Assembly: GCA_039654915.1 (NCBI GenBank)
Contig: CM077599.1
Span: 78,522,001-78,586,000 of the forward strand
Source of the DNA: Aquilaria yunnanensis
Lineage: Eukaryota; Streptophyta; Magnoliopsida; Malvales; Thymelaeaceae
Length of the DNA stretch: 64,000 nucleotides
Direction: 5' to 3'
Part shown: positions 10,791 to 22,303 of the stretch, piece by piece
Layout of the letters: every line of letters starts with the position of its first letter
Position numbering within the stretch: position 1 is the first letter of the stretch
Notes under the pieces: model-generated
Seen by the model: only the letters and a program-made list of their open reading frames with translations
What the model was told of the DNA's origin: nothing
The model's database searches: none
Made by a program: the position numbers and the translations under genes

Positions 10791-11369
10791 TGATACTGTT
10801 GCAACCCCAGTAGAACCATAATTGAAGTTGACTGTGGATCTCAATTGCAAGCAAGTTGGTACCACATTCTTTAAGCAAATTGTCAAAAGTATAATGTATC
10901 TTACAGCCACAAGGCCTTATATCATGCTTTTAGTTAGTCACATTAGCAAATTTATGGAACACCCAATAGAGCAACGTCTCTCTGCCGTAAAAGGAATCTT
11001 GTGCTATAAAAATTGTACATTTGATTTTGGCGTTCTTTATAAGAAGGGAAAATAGTCAGAGCTTGTTGGATTCATAGACAGTGATTATGCTAGTGATGTT
11101 AATAATAGAAGAAGCACATCTGCTTATGTTTTGATGATGGGGTCAAGACCGATTTCATAGGCTTCAAAGAAACAACCAATTGCGACTTTATTAACTATAG
11201 AGGCTGAGTTCATTGCAACTACAGCTTGTGCTAGTCAGGCCATCTAGCTAAGAAAGTTACTCGAGAAATTGAGTTATGAGCAACAAGGTCCTATAGCAAT
11301 TTATTGTCACTCTTTGCAATCAAGCTCTCAAAGAATCTAGTCTTCCATGGAAAGGGCAAGCATATATAT
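10783..11369 (+). pseudogene. Ty1-copia reverse transcriptase/RNase H remnant
   Basis: The frame reads ATPVEP, then QIVKSIMYLTATRPYIM and SAVKGILCYKNCTFDFGV (the end of the copia reverse transcriptase domain), a stop at 11053, then LVGFIDSDYASDVNNRRSTS, ASKKQPIATLLTIEAEFIA and LRKLLEKL (RNase H with DSDYA and EAEFIA). Canonical copia elements read W-SKKQP and AVWLRK, so the TAG codons at about 11158 and 11246 replace Trp. A frameshift follows near 11310. It ends inside the IYCDN region, where an unrelated LTR fragment begins at 11370. Confidence 0.85.
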
Positions 11370-11993
11370 TGTCAGGGAACGGGGTCCCAGCGCCCTAAAT
11401 TTCTTGTGCTGTAAGCCCTTAGGGACTATGAATCCCACTTAGTTACTAGTGGCTAACTATTACTCGTCAATATAAATTAAAACAATTTATGTGCAACTAG
11501 TTTCTTAGCCTACTCTGCAAAAGATATGCGTGCTTTTGTCCTAGCAATGCAAACGAATAAGTAAACTATATGTTAAAAACATTGCTCGAGCATTTTGTTT
11601 AAAATATGCATAAATCATGCCAAGGCGGTGATAAACTAGTTACTGTGGCTTCAAGTAATAGTCTGTGCACATTTAACATCACAACATGCACTCAAAAGTA
11701 GCTCAATGGTTTTACACCACAATGTATCCTAATAGAGGCAAATCCTTTAGTACACAAGGTACTATATACATGAGACAAAAACCTAACTAAGATCCTTTAC
11801 TCGAGCTCTACCTTTGAGCTATCAAAGCTCCAAGTGCAAGCCCTTCCTTAGACCTTGTGCACCACTTAACCTCTATACTGTAAAGGCACAAAACTTAGTT
11901 AGTACATAGCTTAGTCCACAAGTAAACTTAGAATCACAAGGATTCTAAAGAAAGAATACCTGCAAAAAGAGAAAGCTTAGCCCACAACTATCC
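11370..11993. mobile_element. LTR fragment related to the 33264 solo LTR
   Basis: Begins TGTCAGGGAACGGGGTCCC and aligns for about 620 bases with the start of the element at 33264 (TGTGGCGGAACAGGGCCCC), including GCAACTAGTTTCTTAGCCTA, CACTTAGCCTC and the TTAAGCCC/TTAGGCCC phrase. It stops near 11993, where a second copia fragment takes over, so only the first quarter of the LTR is present. Confidence 0.75.
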
Positions 11994-12024
11994 ACTAGTT
12001 GTTAGGCCCGATGTTAGAACATGC

Positions 12025-12276
12025 ACAATAATTTTTTGTGACAATAGCTCAACTACTATGCTTTCAAGAAATCCAATTTTACATAGGCGCTTGAAGCATA
12101 TTGGTGTTAGATTCCATTTCTTACGTGAGCTTACAAGCGCTGGGTCAGCTGAGTTAAAGTATTGCAGCACACAAAAGCAAGTTGCAGATATAATGACTAA
12201 GCCTCTTAAATTTGAAGTGTTCTTAAAGCTGCGTGAGAAGCTTGGCATGTGTTCTCTGACTGGAGTAAACTGACTG
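12025..12276 (+). pseudogene. Second Ty1-copia RNase H C-terminus
   Basis: An open stretch reading FCDNSS, MLSRNPILHRRLKHIGVR, FHFLREL, ELKYCSTQKQVADIMTKPL and FLKLREKLGMC. This is the C-terminal end of a copia polyprotein, with the conserved KHI-VR-HF and QVADI-TK. It repeats the YCDN-LSRNP-HI segment already present in broken form at 11295-11369, so it comes from a different insertion or a recombination, not from a simple interruption of the first. It stops 32 bases before an LTR. Confidence 0.85.
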
Positions 12277-12305
12277 CAGCCCGCAATTCATTTTAAAAGA
12301 GGATA

Positions 12306-12661
12306 TGTTGGAGCACAATATTTTTAGGACTTATCCATTTATTGGTTTCTGTTAAATAATAGCCCAGTTGTTGGGTAATCTGTTTAGATTTAAATTGGTC
12401 CTTCCTCCACCCTTTGTAGGCCATGTAAAACGTGGGGTATGTTTGCTTTCAATTCTGTGCTTCAACCTCAAAAACATTGAGTACTTGTGTGTGTTTATTC
12501 TGAGAGCTAACAATCTTAAACGTAGACAAGTTTGTTTTGATTAAGAGATTAGAATCTCTGTTTTTCCTGATAAGTCTGTTTCGTGTATTGCTATTTATAT
12601 TCCGCTCAGTCAATGAATAAAGTGAAATTGTTCAGCAAACTTCGAGTTGTTCACATTTTAC
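12306..12661 (+). mobile_element. Ty1-copia 3' LTR
   Basis: The LTR starts TGTTGGAGCACAATAT directly after a polypurine-like TTTTAAAAGAGGATA, the expected place downstream of the RNase H stop. It contains a polyadenylation-like GAATAAAG near 12615. The right end is not certain; it may be at TTTTACA (12661) or somewhat further. The matching 5' LTR is not in the window. Confidence 0.6.
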
Positions 12662-12774
12662 ATTCTGTCAAGTTCTTTCAAGGATCTTCCTTTCCCTGAT
12701 TGGTTGTCTCATGCTCTTATTCATGATTAATTAATGAAGTTCCTTTGTGTGAAAAAAAAGAAAAAATCAACGAC

Positions 12775-13480
12775 AGACTATGTAAAAATAAGCATAAATA
12801 TGAATGAAAAATCACCTTCAAGGCATGCAAATAAGAAAAAGGATGAAGAAGAAGATAAGACGCCAGATTCAGCTCAACCACGTGCCGTCACGCGCCCCTG
12901 TTTCTCATTTCCTGACCCCTAATCAGCCAGCCTTCTCAACTCCGATCGACCATACTCATCGTCGTTCGGCCACGAGCTGCCGGCCTCGCTGTTGTCCATC
13001 ATCTTTTATGTGCCATTTGTCCCGCTCAGCAATATATGTGCCACCACATATAAGGAGGCAATATATTAATTGGGGCGTTTTATCAAAAACATGAATTAGG
13101 GGGACGTAAGGCCTTCGAGGAATATAATCAAGAGTGGAAGTTGCTGAACTATTTATCAAGAATAATGTGAAAAAAAAAACAAAAAGAAAGAAGAAAACCT
13201 TGTGTTTTGCATTTCATATCTGTGTTCTAGCACGTTTCATTATGAATATTATTTGTTGGCTCAAGTGCAACCAAAAGAGGTGGATTGCTTATTCTCAAAG
13301 TCTTGACTAAATCAAAATGTTAAAACAAATTCACCTTCAACCAAATATCAACAATAAAATGTGCAAAAATAAGCATAGATATATATGGACAAAAAATCAC
13401 GTTCAAAGCATGTAAATACGATGAAGAAGAAGAAGAAGAAGATAAGACACCATATTTATTTCATTTTTTTGGACGTGCAA
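12775..13480. repeat. R2 repeats, one fragment and one longer copy
   Basis: 12775-12900 matches the R2 tail (AATAAGCATAAATATGAATG, AAGATAAGACGCC). 13030-13480 matches from GGAGGCAATATATTAATTGG through GACGTAAGGCCTT, CAACCAAAAGAGGTG and AAGATAAGACACC. Between them, 12900-13030 is C-rich DNA with no recognised gene. Confidence 0.6.
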
Positions 13481-13504
13481 TCAAATTCATGAAACTATTC
13501 TTGA

Positions 13505-13960
13505 ATTTATATTAGAAATTGTGTATTTTACAGTTACCCTTGAATTTTTATTGATATAAGATTTGCACCCATGAGGTTTGGAGATCTTCACTTTCCCTTA
13601 TTTTTTTTTATATACTTTCCGACATCAACTTCAAAAGTCCTGGTTTGAACTATTTGATAATTATATTCTAATAATTTAAAGTTATCTTGTATCCATTTTA
13701 TAGTTAATTGATATTTCTAAATATTGTTTTACATTCATAGAGAGAAAAAATTGATAATTTAAAATGCCAATTAACTATAAAAAAATGTTAGATAGATTAA
13801 AATTATTGGTAAACAATTGCCGAATAATTTGCATTAAGATTTTAGATATTATTGTCAAACATTATAAAAATAGAATTGGGAAAAGTGTAGATTCCAAATC
13901 TTAAAGGTGTAACTATAGTATGAAATGAAATTTAAGGGCTAACCTTAAATTACCCTTGCA
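13505..13960. mobile_element. M1 foldback MITE copy
   Basis: CAGTTACCCTTGAATTTTTATT on the left and CTAACCTTAAATTACCCTT on the right, with inverted ACACTTTTC-type arms inside and an AT-rich ORF-less centre. It follows an R2 copy, as at 3950 and 60950. Confidence 0.6.
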
Positions 13961-14013
13961 ACTTTACTTCATGCATTCCCAAGTCTCATAAAGGCTTTTG
14001 ACCAAGGAAATCC

Positions 14014-14138
14014 ATATGTGACAGAAGACAAGCGTCACGGACGTACGGATCTGGGCTGTCCGTAATCGTGAGACTCACATGAGACCCACAGTCATGAACA
14101 TCTCAGATCCGTCCGTGATGTCTATCATCTGTCACATA
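14014..14138. mobile_element. Short hairpin MITE, about 120 bp
   Basis: TATGTGACAGAAGACAAGCG and TCACGGACGTACGGATCT on the left pair with inverted AGATCCGTCCGTGATG and CTATCATCTGTCACATA on the right, leaving a short loop. Both outer ends carry TA next to TGTGACAG/CTGTCACA, which would fit a TA target duplication. The GC content is higher than the flanks. Confidence 0.6.
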
Positions 14139-14239
14139 ATTCAAACCCTTTGACCAATCCACAAAAGGATATAAAGAGATGGATGAATAGGCCTCATGTA
14201 TGAGTCATGGCATTTAATGGTGTCTATTTTTCGGTTAGC

Positions 14240-14640
14240 ATGATGAAGTGTTGGTTATCACATTTATAAATATTCTGCTCCATGTATCTATTTAATAATT
14301 TTACTTTGTTCCTTAGGTTTTACTATTAATTACACTTTTATTTCCAAATTTCAAAACCTACTCTTACTCTATATATATAATTTTTTCAACTTTAGTGGAG
14401 TAAAATATTATCATGTATTTAGATAGAGGAAAAACAATGATTAAAATGTTAATTAATTACAAAATAGATATTAAATAGTTTATATTTACTAGGAGATATT
14501 AACAAAAGAATTTAAATTTAAATTTAAAATATTAATATTAGATAGTGCAGAAAAGTCATGAACATGAGGCATACAAGTGTAATAAATATCAAAGCTCGGG
14601 AGAAAAAGTGTAATTAACCTTTGTTTGCAACAATCTATCT
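14240..14640. mobile_element. Degenerate M1-like foldback
   Basis: AT-rich sequence with the M1 order of elements (TTAATTACACTTTT on the left; GAAAAGTCATGAAC, CATACAAGTGTAATAAATATC and AAAAAGTGTAATTAACC on the right). More diverged than the 3950 and 60950 copies. Confidence 0.4.
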
Positions 14641-14999
14641 ATTGGATTTTTACAGTTATCTTAAATTTAACCGCCTATTCAGTTCGCTTTAATTTGATAG
14701 AGTTAATATATTAATTGGATTAGGCTCGCTTTTGTTTGTAGGGTCTCTAGCATTTCACTCTTATTGGACCTTGAAGTTGGGGTTAATTACGACTTTAATA
14801 GTTGAAATTCTCCCCCTAGCCAATCTACAGTGCAACTAGCACCACTTTCTCCATAGCCATTGAGAGGGAATTGGCTACAAGAGGCTCAATGAATCATTAG
14901 GAAGGGCAGAAATCTAGGTGATTGAGGATCTTAATTAGGTTGAGCCACCATTGATGCCGAAAACATCTTACACTATGCTGCTTGGAGAACGTGAGCTGA

Positions 15000-15350
15000 G
15001 TGATGCAAAGGCGGAGCGTAGTGGAGGCAACGCGGGGTAGAGGCAAAGTGAGGTGGAAGTAGAGTGGAGCGAGGGCGGAGCAAAGGTGAGTGGAAGCAGA
15101 ATGGTGCAAAAGCGAAGCAGGGATGGAGCGAAGGCGGGTGGAGTTAGAGCAGGGCTAAAGCGGAGTAGGGTGGAGGCAGAGCGGGGCTAAGGCAAAATAG
15201 GGTGGAAGTAGAGCGGGGCTAAGGCAAAATAGGGTGGAGGTAGAGCGGGGCTAAGACAAAGTGGGATGGAGGCAGAGTTAGGCAGTGGTTGATGGAGGCA
15301 AATTGGGGAAAAAGCAGGGCAAATCAAGGCTAGAGCGGGTTAGCGAGGAA
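15000..15350. repeat. Purine-rich minisatellite, about 32-bp unit
   Basis: At least three consecutive near-identical 32-base units begin GAGCGGGGCTAAGGCAAAAT (15178, 15210 and 15242), flanked on both sides by more diverged units sharing GGAGGCAGAGCG and GTGGAAGTAGAG. The strand is strongly G/A-biased, unlike the AT-rich surroundings. Confidence 0.75.
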
Positions 15351-15494
15351 GAATTATGAAACGAAGACTAGGTGGGATGTAATTTTGAAGTAACTTTGGG
15401 CTAAAAGCTATTTGCTTCAACACTAGCCTAAATCTAGTTAGCAAAAACACATTAATTTGGAAGCATTAAATCAAAATGAATTGGCTCTAAGTTG

Positions 15495-15899
15495 ATATTA
15501 CAGTTACTTCCATAAAATTTGGAAATCCACATTTTCCATCTACTTCTTTTACACTTCTTGGTAGTAACTTGTGAAATCCCAATTTAAACTATTTAGTAAT
15601 TATGTTCTCATAATATAAAGTTTTCTATTTATTATAGCCTATTGATATAAAAAAATATTATTTTACGTTTGCAAAGAAGAAAAAAATGATAGTTTAAAAT
15701 GTTCAAGTTAATGTATTACATATAAAAAATATTGGATAGATTCAAACTACTTTTAGATAGCTATCAGATAGTTTGAATTTGAATTTCAAAAATTGTTATT
15801 TGATAATGTAAAAAAAAAATAGGAGAAAAGTTTAGATTCTTAAACTTCAAGATTGTAACTATAATATCAACCCAAATTCATATAGTAACTGTGATTATT

Positions 15900-15932
<33 letters not shown>

Positions 15933-15935
15933 TTG
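15495..15935. mobile_element. M1 foldback copy followed by (TTA)n
   Basis: GATATTACAGTTACTTCC and GAAATCCACATTTTCC on the left match inverted GAGAAAAGTTTAGATTC and TAACTATAATATCAACCC on the right. A TTA/ATT microsatellite follows from about 15897. Confidence 0.5.
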
Positions 15936-16099
15936 CTTTTCGTGCAAGATCTCCGGTATTACACTTAGGAAAAAAGCTTCTCCATGGTCTTTTTATTATT
16001 ATTATTTTTGTTGTTGATGAAATGCATCTGATGAAGTGTCACCATAGCCTCTTTATTTATTCACGTATCAACAAAATCTCTTCACATTGTACAAACTAA

Positions 16100-17650
16100 A
16101 GTACTCACATTTTATTGGCCACAAAAAATAAGTACTCAAATTTTTTCTCACCAACCAAAATACTGTCACATTGGGTTTTTTCTAATCTTGAATCTGTCAT
16201 TCAATTTCGTTCTTACCTTTGATAATTTTGATCGAGTCTGTCTAATGAGCAGTTTTTTAGGATGGTTGGTGATTAGTTTTAATTATTTAGTAAATGATTT
16301 GTATAGTAACTTATGCTTATTTTACAGATTAATGTACTTTGGGAAATTGCTTCATAAAGAGGCAGAGATAAAAAGCATTGATGCCAACTTGCCGTCATAT
16401 TGAATGAGCCTTTCAACAATAACACTGATTTAGCATGGACAATAAATGAATCACGTTAAAATCACAGAGGCAGAACAGAACAGAATCGATGCCAAACTCA
16501 TATACAACAAGCTAAAATCATCAGCATCGATGCCAAAATGGCGTCATAGTGTTTGCCAATTCTCTATTAGAAGCATGCAGGTGTTAATTAAGGGGTACGA
16601 AGGTTTCAAATAGCTTTGGGGTGACACAAAAAAAAAAAAAAAAGATGGCTGGAAGAGAAAAAAATGCTGGAGACCAGAAAAACAGGGATACGACATAAGA
16701 GGCTTCAAGAGCAGGATTGAAAAAATTTATCACAACACTTGAAGATCAGTTTTTTTTTTTTTCAGTGAAGAATTAGTTTTTCTTCTTCTTTTTCAATTTC
16801 TTTTCAATTTCAAAATTTTGGTTGATTGTTTTGAAGGTTTCTTTTCTGATGTTTAATAACTAAATTCTTTTAATTTTTCTAGTGGACATGAAAATTTTGT
16901 TGATGTTTTAATGCATATTTGATTTTCATCTTCGATCATCGTTTGTTTCTTGTTAATTTTCTCTTGTGGTTAATGAAACTCTATAGCCAGAGGTTTATTT
17001 TTTGAAATGAATTCATCTTCAAGAAAATAAACTTATTTTAGAATATAGAGAGAAAATTTGCTAGATCAACTTGAGGATCGAGAGACCCAAATATATAAGA
17101 GGTTGAATAGATAAAACTGAGCATAAAATTCTCTAGTTTTAGGCAAAATAACATATTACAACTAAAAATTGGATGGGCTTAGGATAATTTGCCCTCTAGA
17201 GAGGAAATTAGATACTAACAAATTCACCTATAACATAGGATGGTGGGGAGAAGATAAAACTTAGATAGAATTAAAGCTAGAGAAGAGGATCTACCCCTAG
17301 AAGAGTGCTTTATGTATTATTTTTTATTAGTTTATTGAGTTATCAATTAGTTTGAGTTTAGTGTAGTCCCAAGTATTAATTTAGAACTAGTCAACTTTAA
17401 TGATTACTTTATTTATTTTTATTTATAGCTTAGTTTCATTTATCAATTTAATTCAACTCTAATTTTTTATTTAATTAATTTTGGCACATTCTAGCTAAGT
17501 TTTGTTTTTTTTACTTAGTCCTTATGAAGATAATACTCTAATATTTATCACTATATTAAAACTTAACGAACTGTGCAGTTGTAGAATTGCAATAAATATA
17601 TATCATAAAGAGTGGCTCAATTGATTTTGTTGTTTCTAAATATTCCTTAT
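16100..17650. repeat. Repeat element with a shorter relative at 39085
   Basis: The left part (AACTAAAGTACTCACATTTT, CACATTGGGTTTTTTC, CATTCAATTTCGTTC TTACC) and the right part (GTGGCTCAATTGATTTTG, TTGTTTCTAAATATTCC near 17610) are both present at 39085-39240, but there they lie within about 160 bases. The long form contains no recognised protein; the 71-codon ORF at 16188 is not conserved in the short form. Confidence 0.4.
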
Positions 17651-17659
17651 TCTTTTTTC

Positions 17660-18342
17660 AACTTCACGAGACCAAAAGATTATCTTGCATCCACAAAAAG
17701 GAAAAAAAAATATGATTTCAACTGTCAATCAACTACAAACCAATTGTTAAATAGTTTAAATTTACTAAAATATAGTTACCAAATTGTTTAAATTTAAATT
17801 AAAAAGTTGATACCAGATACTATAGAAAAGGCACTACAACGGAGAGATAAGGGCAAGTTTTCAAATTTGTGGCATAAAAGCGTAATAAATATATTGAAGC
17901 TCAAGGGAAAGAAAGGTAAGTGGCCCTTGTTATTAGCAACCTCTGTCTTTTGTATTTTACGGTTATCTCCTAAACCTAGTTTGATAATACAGTTACACTT
18001 CTGAAGCTTGAATTAACTCGACAATTTTCCCTTGCCTTTTTTTTTTCCACCTATCTCCACAGAAACATTGAAATCCTAATTCAAATTGCCTACTAATATG
18101 TTCAAATAATTTCAAGTTATTTTTACATCTAATTCCATTTCAAAATAAAAAAATTATAGAAAAATATTGGACATTAAAACTATTGGTAGATAGTTTGCTC
18201 AGTTTAAATTTTGATTTTAGAAGCTATTGTTTTACAGTGAAGAAAAGAAGGAGAAAATATAAATTTTCAAACCACCTCATTATCAACATTTTAAGTGTTG
18301 AACTAATTGAAGTGTTAGAGTTTTCCCTGGAGAGAACACCCA
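17660..18342. mobile_element. M1-like foldback fragments at the CACTA insertion site
   Basis: Right-half M1 text at 17740-17930 (AAAAAGTTGATACCAGATAC, GCATAAAAGCGTAATAAATA) is followed by another copy from about 17935 (TACGGTTATCTCC, CAGTTACACTTCTGAAGC). This copy is cut near its right end by the CACTA element that starts at 18343. Confidence 0.45.
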
Positions 18343-18354
18343 CACTACTAAAAA

Positions 18355-18745
18355 AAACCAATTTTCCAACGGCTATTTCCAACGGCTTCGCGTTGGAAAT
18401 TTTAAAATTTCCAACGTGAAGCCATTGGAAATAAGACGTTGGAAAACCAACCGTTGGAAGTTCATTTTCCAACGGTCAAAGTGAGGGCCGTTGGAATTTC
18501 CAACTGTCAGCCGTTGGAATCTGAACAGTTGGAAATTTTCCAACGGCTCTATTATTTTTTTTATTTTTTCCGTTTTCCAACTGCCTTGGCCGTTGGAAAA
18601 TTTTCCAACGGCCAAGGCAGTTGGAAAATTGAAATGCTGGTTTCCAACGGCCTTGGCCGTTGGAAAAGTATGTTTTTTGATATTTTGTATATTCCGGTTC
18701 AATTTCCAATGCGTTTCTTTAAACGTCAAACGGCTTAGGCGTTTC
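18355..18745. repeat. Left subterminal repeat array of the CACTA
   Basis: About 15 copies of TTCCAACGGC and its inverse GCCGTTGGAA, many forming short palindromes such as CCAACGGCCAAGG/CCTTGGCCGTTGG. Overlapping ORFs on both strands (up to 151 codons) are by-products of this array. Confidence 0.9.
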
Positions 18746-19077
18746 AAATTTATTATATCGTATGTAATCACATTCTGAACGGGTGCACATGCATATATGC
18801 AGTTGTAAATCTCAATGAAAACATACACAATTGATAGTACAGAATCATGTCATAAATATAGTTATAACATACACATTGGTTGGAAAAATTGAAATTACAA
18901 TATCTTGACACAAATATAGTTACAATACACATAAAAACATATATAATTGAAATTACATAGTTCCATTCTCCTAAAAAGTGTTTGTTTGTTGACACAAATA
19001 TTGTTAACAAATGATGTGCCTGCTTTGAATATATACGAGTTCTAATTAATTGCATGGACAATTATTTAACAAGTGAG

Positions 19078-20369
19078 ATTCACCTCAATCATCTGGAGCC
19101 CTAACATCTGACTGACCAACTTGGCAGCTGTAGTTTTGCCTATACCAGGAGTTCCACTCAACAGAACTGCCTTTTTTGCATCAGGATCACTTTGCTTTTT
19201 CCCCTTTCCCTTGCTTCCAGATACAGAAAACAATTCATTCCAATGGCCTAACCACCTATGCAGTTCGTTGATCTGATCATGCAATCACATAAAACTATTG
19301 TCACAAGGAATGAATTAACATACAAAAGTGAAGATTTGACAAACGACCTTACCAGTGATTGGTTCCCAATTATCTCATTTGGAACCTTTGGATGATATTT
19401 TTCAGTCCATGTCAAAGAAGGATATTGGCCAGGTCCAACTTTCTGCTTCACAAAGACACTTTTGGAACTCCTATCAGAAGATTTGACAAACTGAAGAGTT
19501 GCCTTTGTAATTGGCAGATAAACAGGAATAGAGTCAATAACTGGAATTCTTACATAAAGAACACAATGGCCATGCAGCAAAAAACATTATGGCTCAATCT
19601 AGCATAATGCTGGAAAAAGATTCTCTCATATTCACCACAAGCAGAGCAAATTATAAGTCCACTTGGAGTAATAGGACATTGGCGAACCAAAGAAAGTTAC
19701 AACTAAGAGTGGTCCAAGCATCCAATGCAGCTATATAATCTATCGACATAAATCTAAAACATACTAAAATTAACTCATTCAACTGAATAGCAGAACAAAT
19801 AAAAGCCAAAGAATCCAGTACTTTTCAGACCCATTATGCATATTTCCTCCATTCTCCATAAAAAAAATTTCACTTTTGTGATGACAAAAAAAAAATCATC
19901 CAGAACAACATTGACATCATTATGTGCCACTAACTTGTTATCCAGAATCACCTTATGTGCCAATTGTGTGAGAAAGAACAAAATTTTAACACCATTAACC
20001 ATAGGGAGCAATGAGACAATTGGGCAAAACAAATTTTCAAATCAGGACGTACTCTCTAATTTTACTTGCTGAGGGCCTTTTTTAGGAAGAGATGCAGCAG
20101 CTTTTCCAGCAGACTCTTTCGACTCATCCTTCAAAGGTACCTTTGCATGATTGGATTTACGGATCAAGTCAAACAGTCCATCCTCAGATAGGAAAACGGT
20201 GATACAACAAAATGCAGAACCCAAGAATTAAAGAGATAAAAGACAACTAACCCAAGCTCTTTGGCTTTTGATGACTTTCGCCCTCAAATATCCTCATCAC
20301 ATAAAAGAAAGTTCTGCAAACAGATAATGTTACTCATAAGCCAGCATTGTTGCATGACTTCAGTATAAA

Positions 20370-20411
<42 letters not shown>

Positions 20412-22303
20412 ATAAGAAAAGGTAGAAATGCATAGTAACCATTTTTTTGCTAACAGATCCAGTTACACGTCCCCCATGACATTTGATCAGATCTTTTGCT
20501 TCTTCCCTTTCCATGCTGAAAAGAGAAGGTCAACAGGAGATCATCAATTTATGAAATTTACAGACATAAGACTTACAAAAATCTCACAATCATCACAAAA
20601 GATAATTATGTTCCCTGGAAAATGGGGTCTCAACATCCCCGAAAAAAAAAGGAAAGAATTTATGACACAAATGTTAAAAGCAAAGTTTCAATTATGCACC
20701 AAAATTAAAAGATACAAAGGGGGAAGAAAAAAAATGAGGAGAAAAGCTTTATGAAGAAATCAACTACCTATCAAGAGTTCCACTAATCACAAAAGTCAAT
20801 CCTCCTAAGCAATCAGGTGAACCTTCAGGGACTTCCTGAGGCAGAGAGAGATGTTATATCATTGCTACTTCCTTCAAATTAATTAAAATAATTCTAATAA
20901 TAACATGAGCATGTTTAACCTTCTCCCCTTTATGTGGAGGATCTTTACGTTCTGCAAAGTTCATGAATCCACCCCGTCCAGCACGCCTACCTCTTCCTCT
21001 AGATGCTGCCCCAGAAGCGCCTCTACCACCATTACCCCTTCCACCACCACTTTCTCATCGTCTGGCCTTTGCTTATCTGCAGCAAAATACTTGCTAGTTT
21101 TCCTTCGTCCAGAATTTTCCTGGATCTTTTGTTGATCCATGCATTGAAAAATAAAGAAGAAAACAAACAAGGAAAAGAAATAAGATAAGCATATGTGGTA
21201 TTAAAATAAAGAGTTTCAGGAAGGGATGAAAAGAGGATGAGCAATTACTAAACAAGATTCCATGCTCTACTACCCTCATTACTGTACCAGCATCCAAATC
21301 AAATGAACGTTTATGTGAAATACTGGCGCTTGCATAAAACCTTATGCTTGGAGCAAAAAAGGCTATTTTTGACAAGATAACAAATAGTGTTTCATTTGTA
21401 CCCATATGCCACAACTCCCATATTTAAACAATTCATTCACAAGACCAGCTTAGTGTGACACTTTATCTGTATTCCTTTTCCAGGTCTTGCTTTTTCAACA
21501 GTAAATAAGAATGACCGCCAAAAACATGAGAACAATAAATTAATGACATCGTGTAAATTTGTAATGTTGAGCGAATTCATAAAGACCTTGAGACCATGTT
21601 TCATAAGCAGTCTTTTAATTGGTGCCACATAAGCTTTTACTATATGTTTTAAACTTTTGCGTAGACACAATCACAATGACTCCTTATGAACAGCAAAAAA
21701 CAGAGAATAAAATAAGTTAACACATTTTTCGGTTTGGATATTATCAAAATTATTCATCAAGAAATTAAGGCAAGCTGTACACAGTGTTGTTACAAGAGAT
21801 GGGAAATGAAAAACAGAGAAGGGGCGACAAAGGCTTACCTTTTCCGTATCAGTTGGTGTAGCAACCGCAGGTTTAGAAACACTACCATTTCCTTTTCCCT
21901 TGTCATGTGCTTTCATAAACCACTTTCTAATATCCGACTGCAAACCAAATCAAGCAAACAACTAAAGAATCACCAAAATTAAATGAAACAAAGGCCACCA
22001 TTGGCTCTCACAACACCCAGAACAAAATAGAAGCCCATTCCAAGGATTTCCCCCCTCAGATTGTCTATAACACCAAAATGCACCAAATTGAATTGGCTAA
22101 AAGTCCAACCAGGAACAACAGTAACATGAGCTCGTCTCTCTCTATATAAATCAAGCTTCCAGTCATAAATACCCAGATTTTCTTTTTCTTGCATTTGATC
22201 ATTAACTTCTAGTGAGACGATGTCAAAGCTATTAGTGGAAAGAAGCCAAAAAATCATGTGGAAATTGAAACTAAAACAAGCATAATCGTGATTGACTCAC
22301 CAT
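19078..22303 (-). pseudogene. RFC1: Captured 5' part of replication factor C subunit 1
   Basis: RFC1 is the large subunit of the nuclear clamp loader that opens PCNA. Exons with GT-AG borders on the minus strand: ATG at 22303-22301 right before GTGAGT; 21839-21937 SDIRKWFMKAHDKG; 20920-21119 RRKTSKYFAADKQR, then GGFMNFAERKDPPHKGEK in another frame; 20768-20835 EVPEGSPDCLGGLTFVISGT; 20440-20515 EREEAKDLIKCHGG; 20252-20313 LLCDEDI-stop-GRKSSKAKEL; about 20066-20192 EDGLFDLIRKS; about 19353-19495 SLTWTEKYHPKVPNEI; 19078-19272 LHRWLGHWNELF and Walker A GTPGIGKTTAAK. It covers the N-terminus, the BRCT domain and the start of the AAA+ domain, and ends before Walker B. Defects: a TGA in the BRCT region (20284-20286), a 200-nt third exon that breaks frame at an internal deletion, no visible AG acceptor before the EDGLFDL exon, and no 3' half. 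The family match is strong from memory of plant RFC1. Confidence 0.93.
20371..20410. repeat. (TG)n microsatellite
   Basis: Twenty consecutive TG units inside the intron between the two BRCT-coding exons of the captured RFC1 fragment. Confidence 0.95.

Noticed and set aside
18373..18828. 151-codon and other overlapping ORFs on both strands
   Set aside because: They are translations of the CACTA subterminal palindromic array (FPTALAVGK-type repeats in several frames) and have no independent support.
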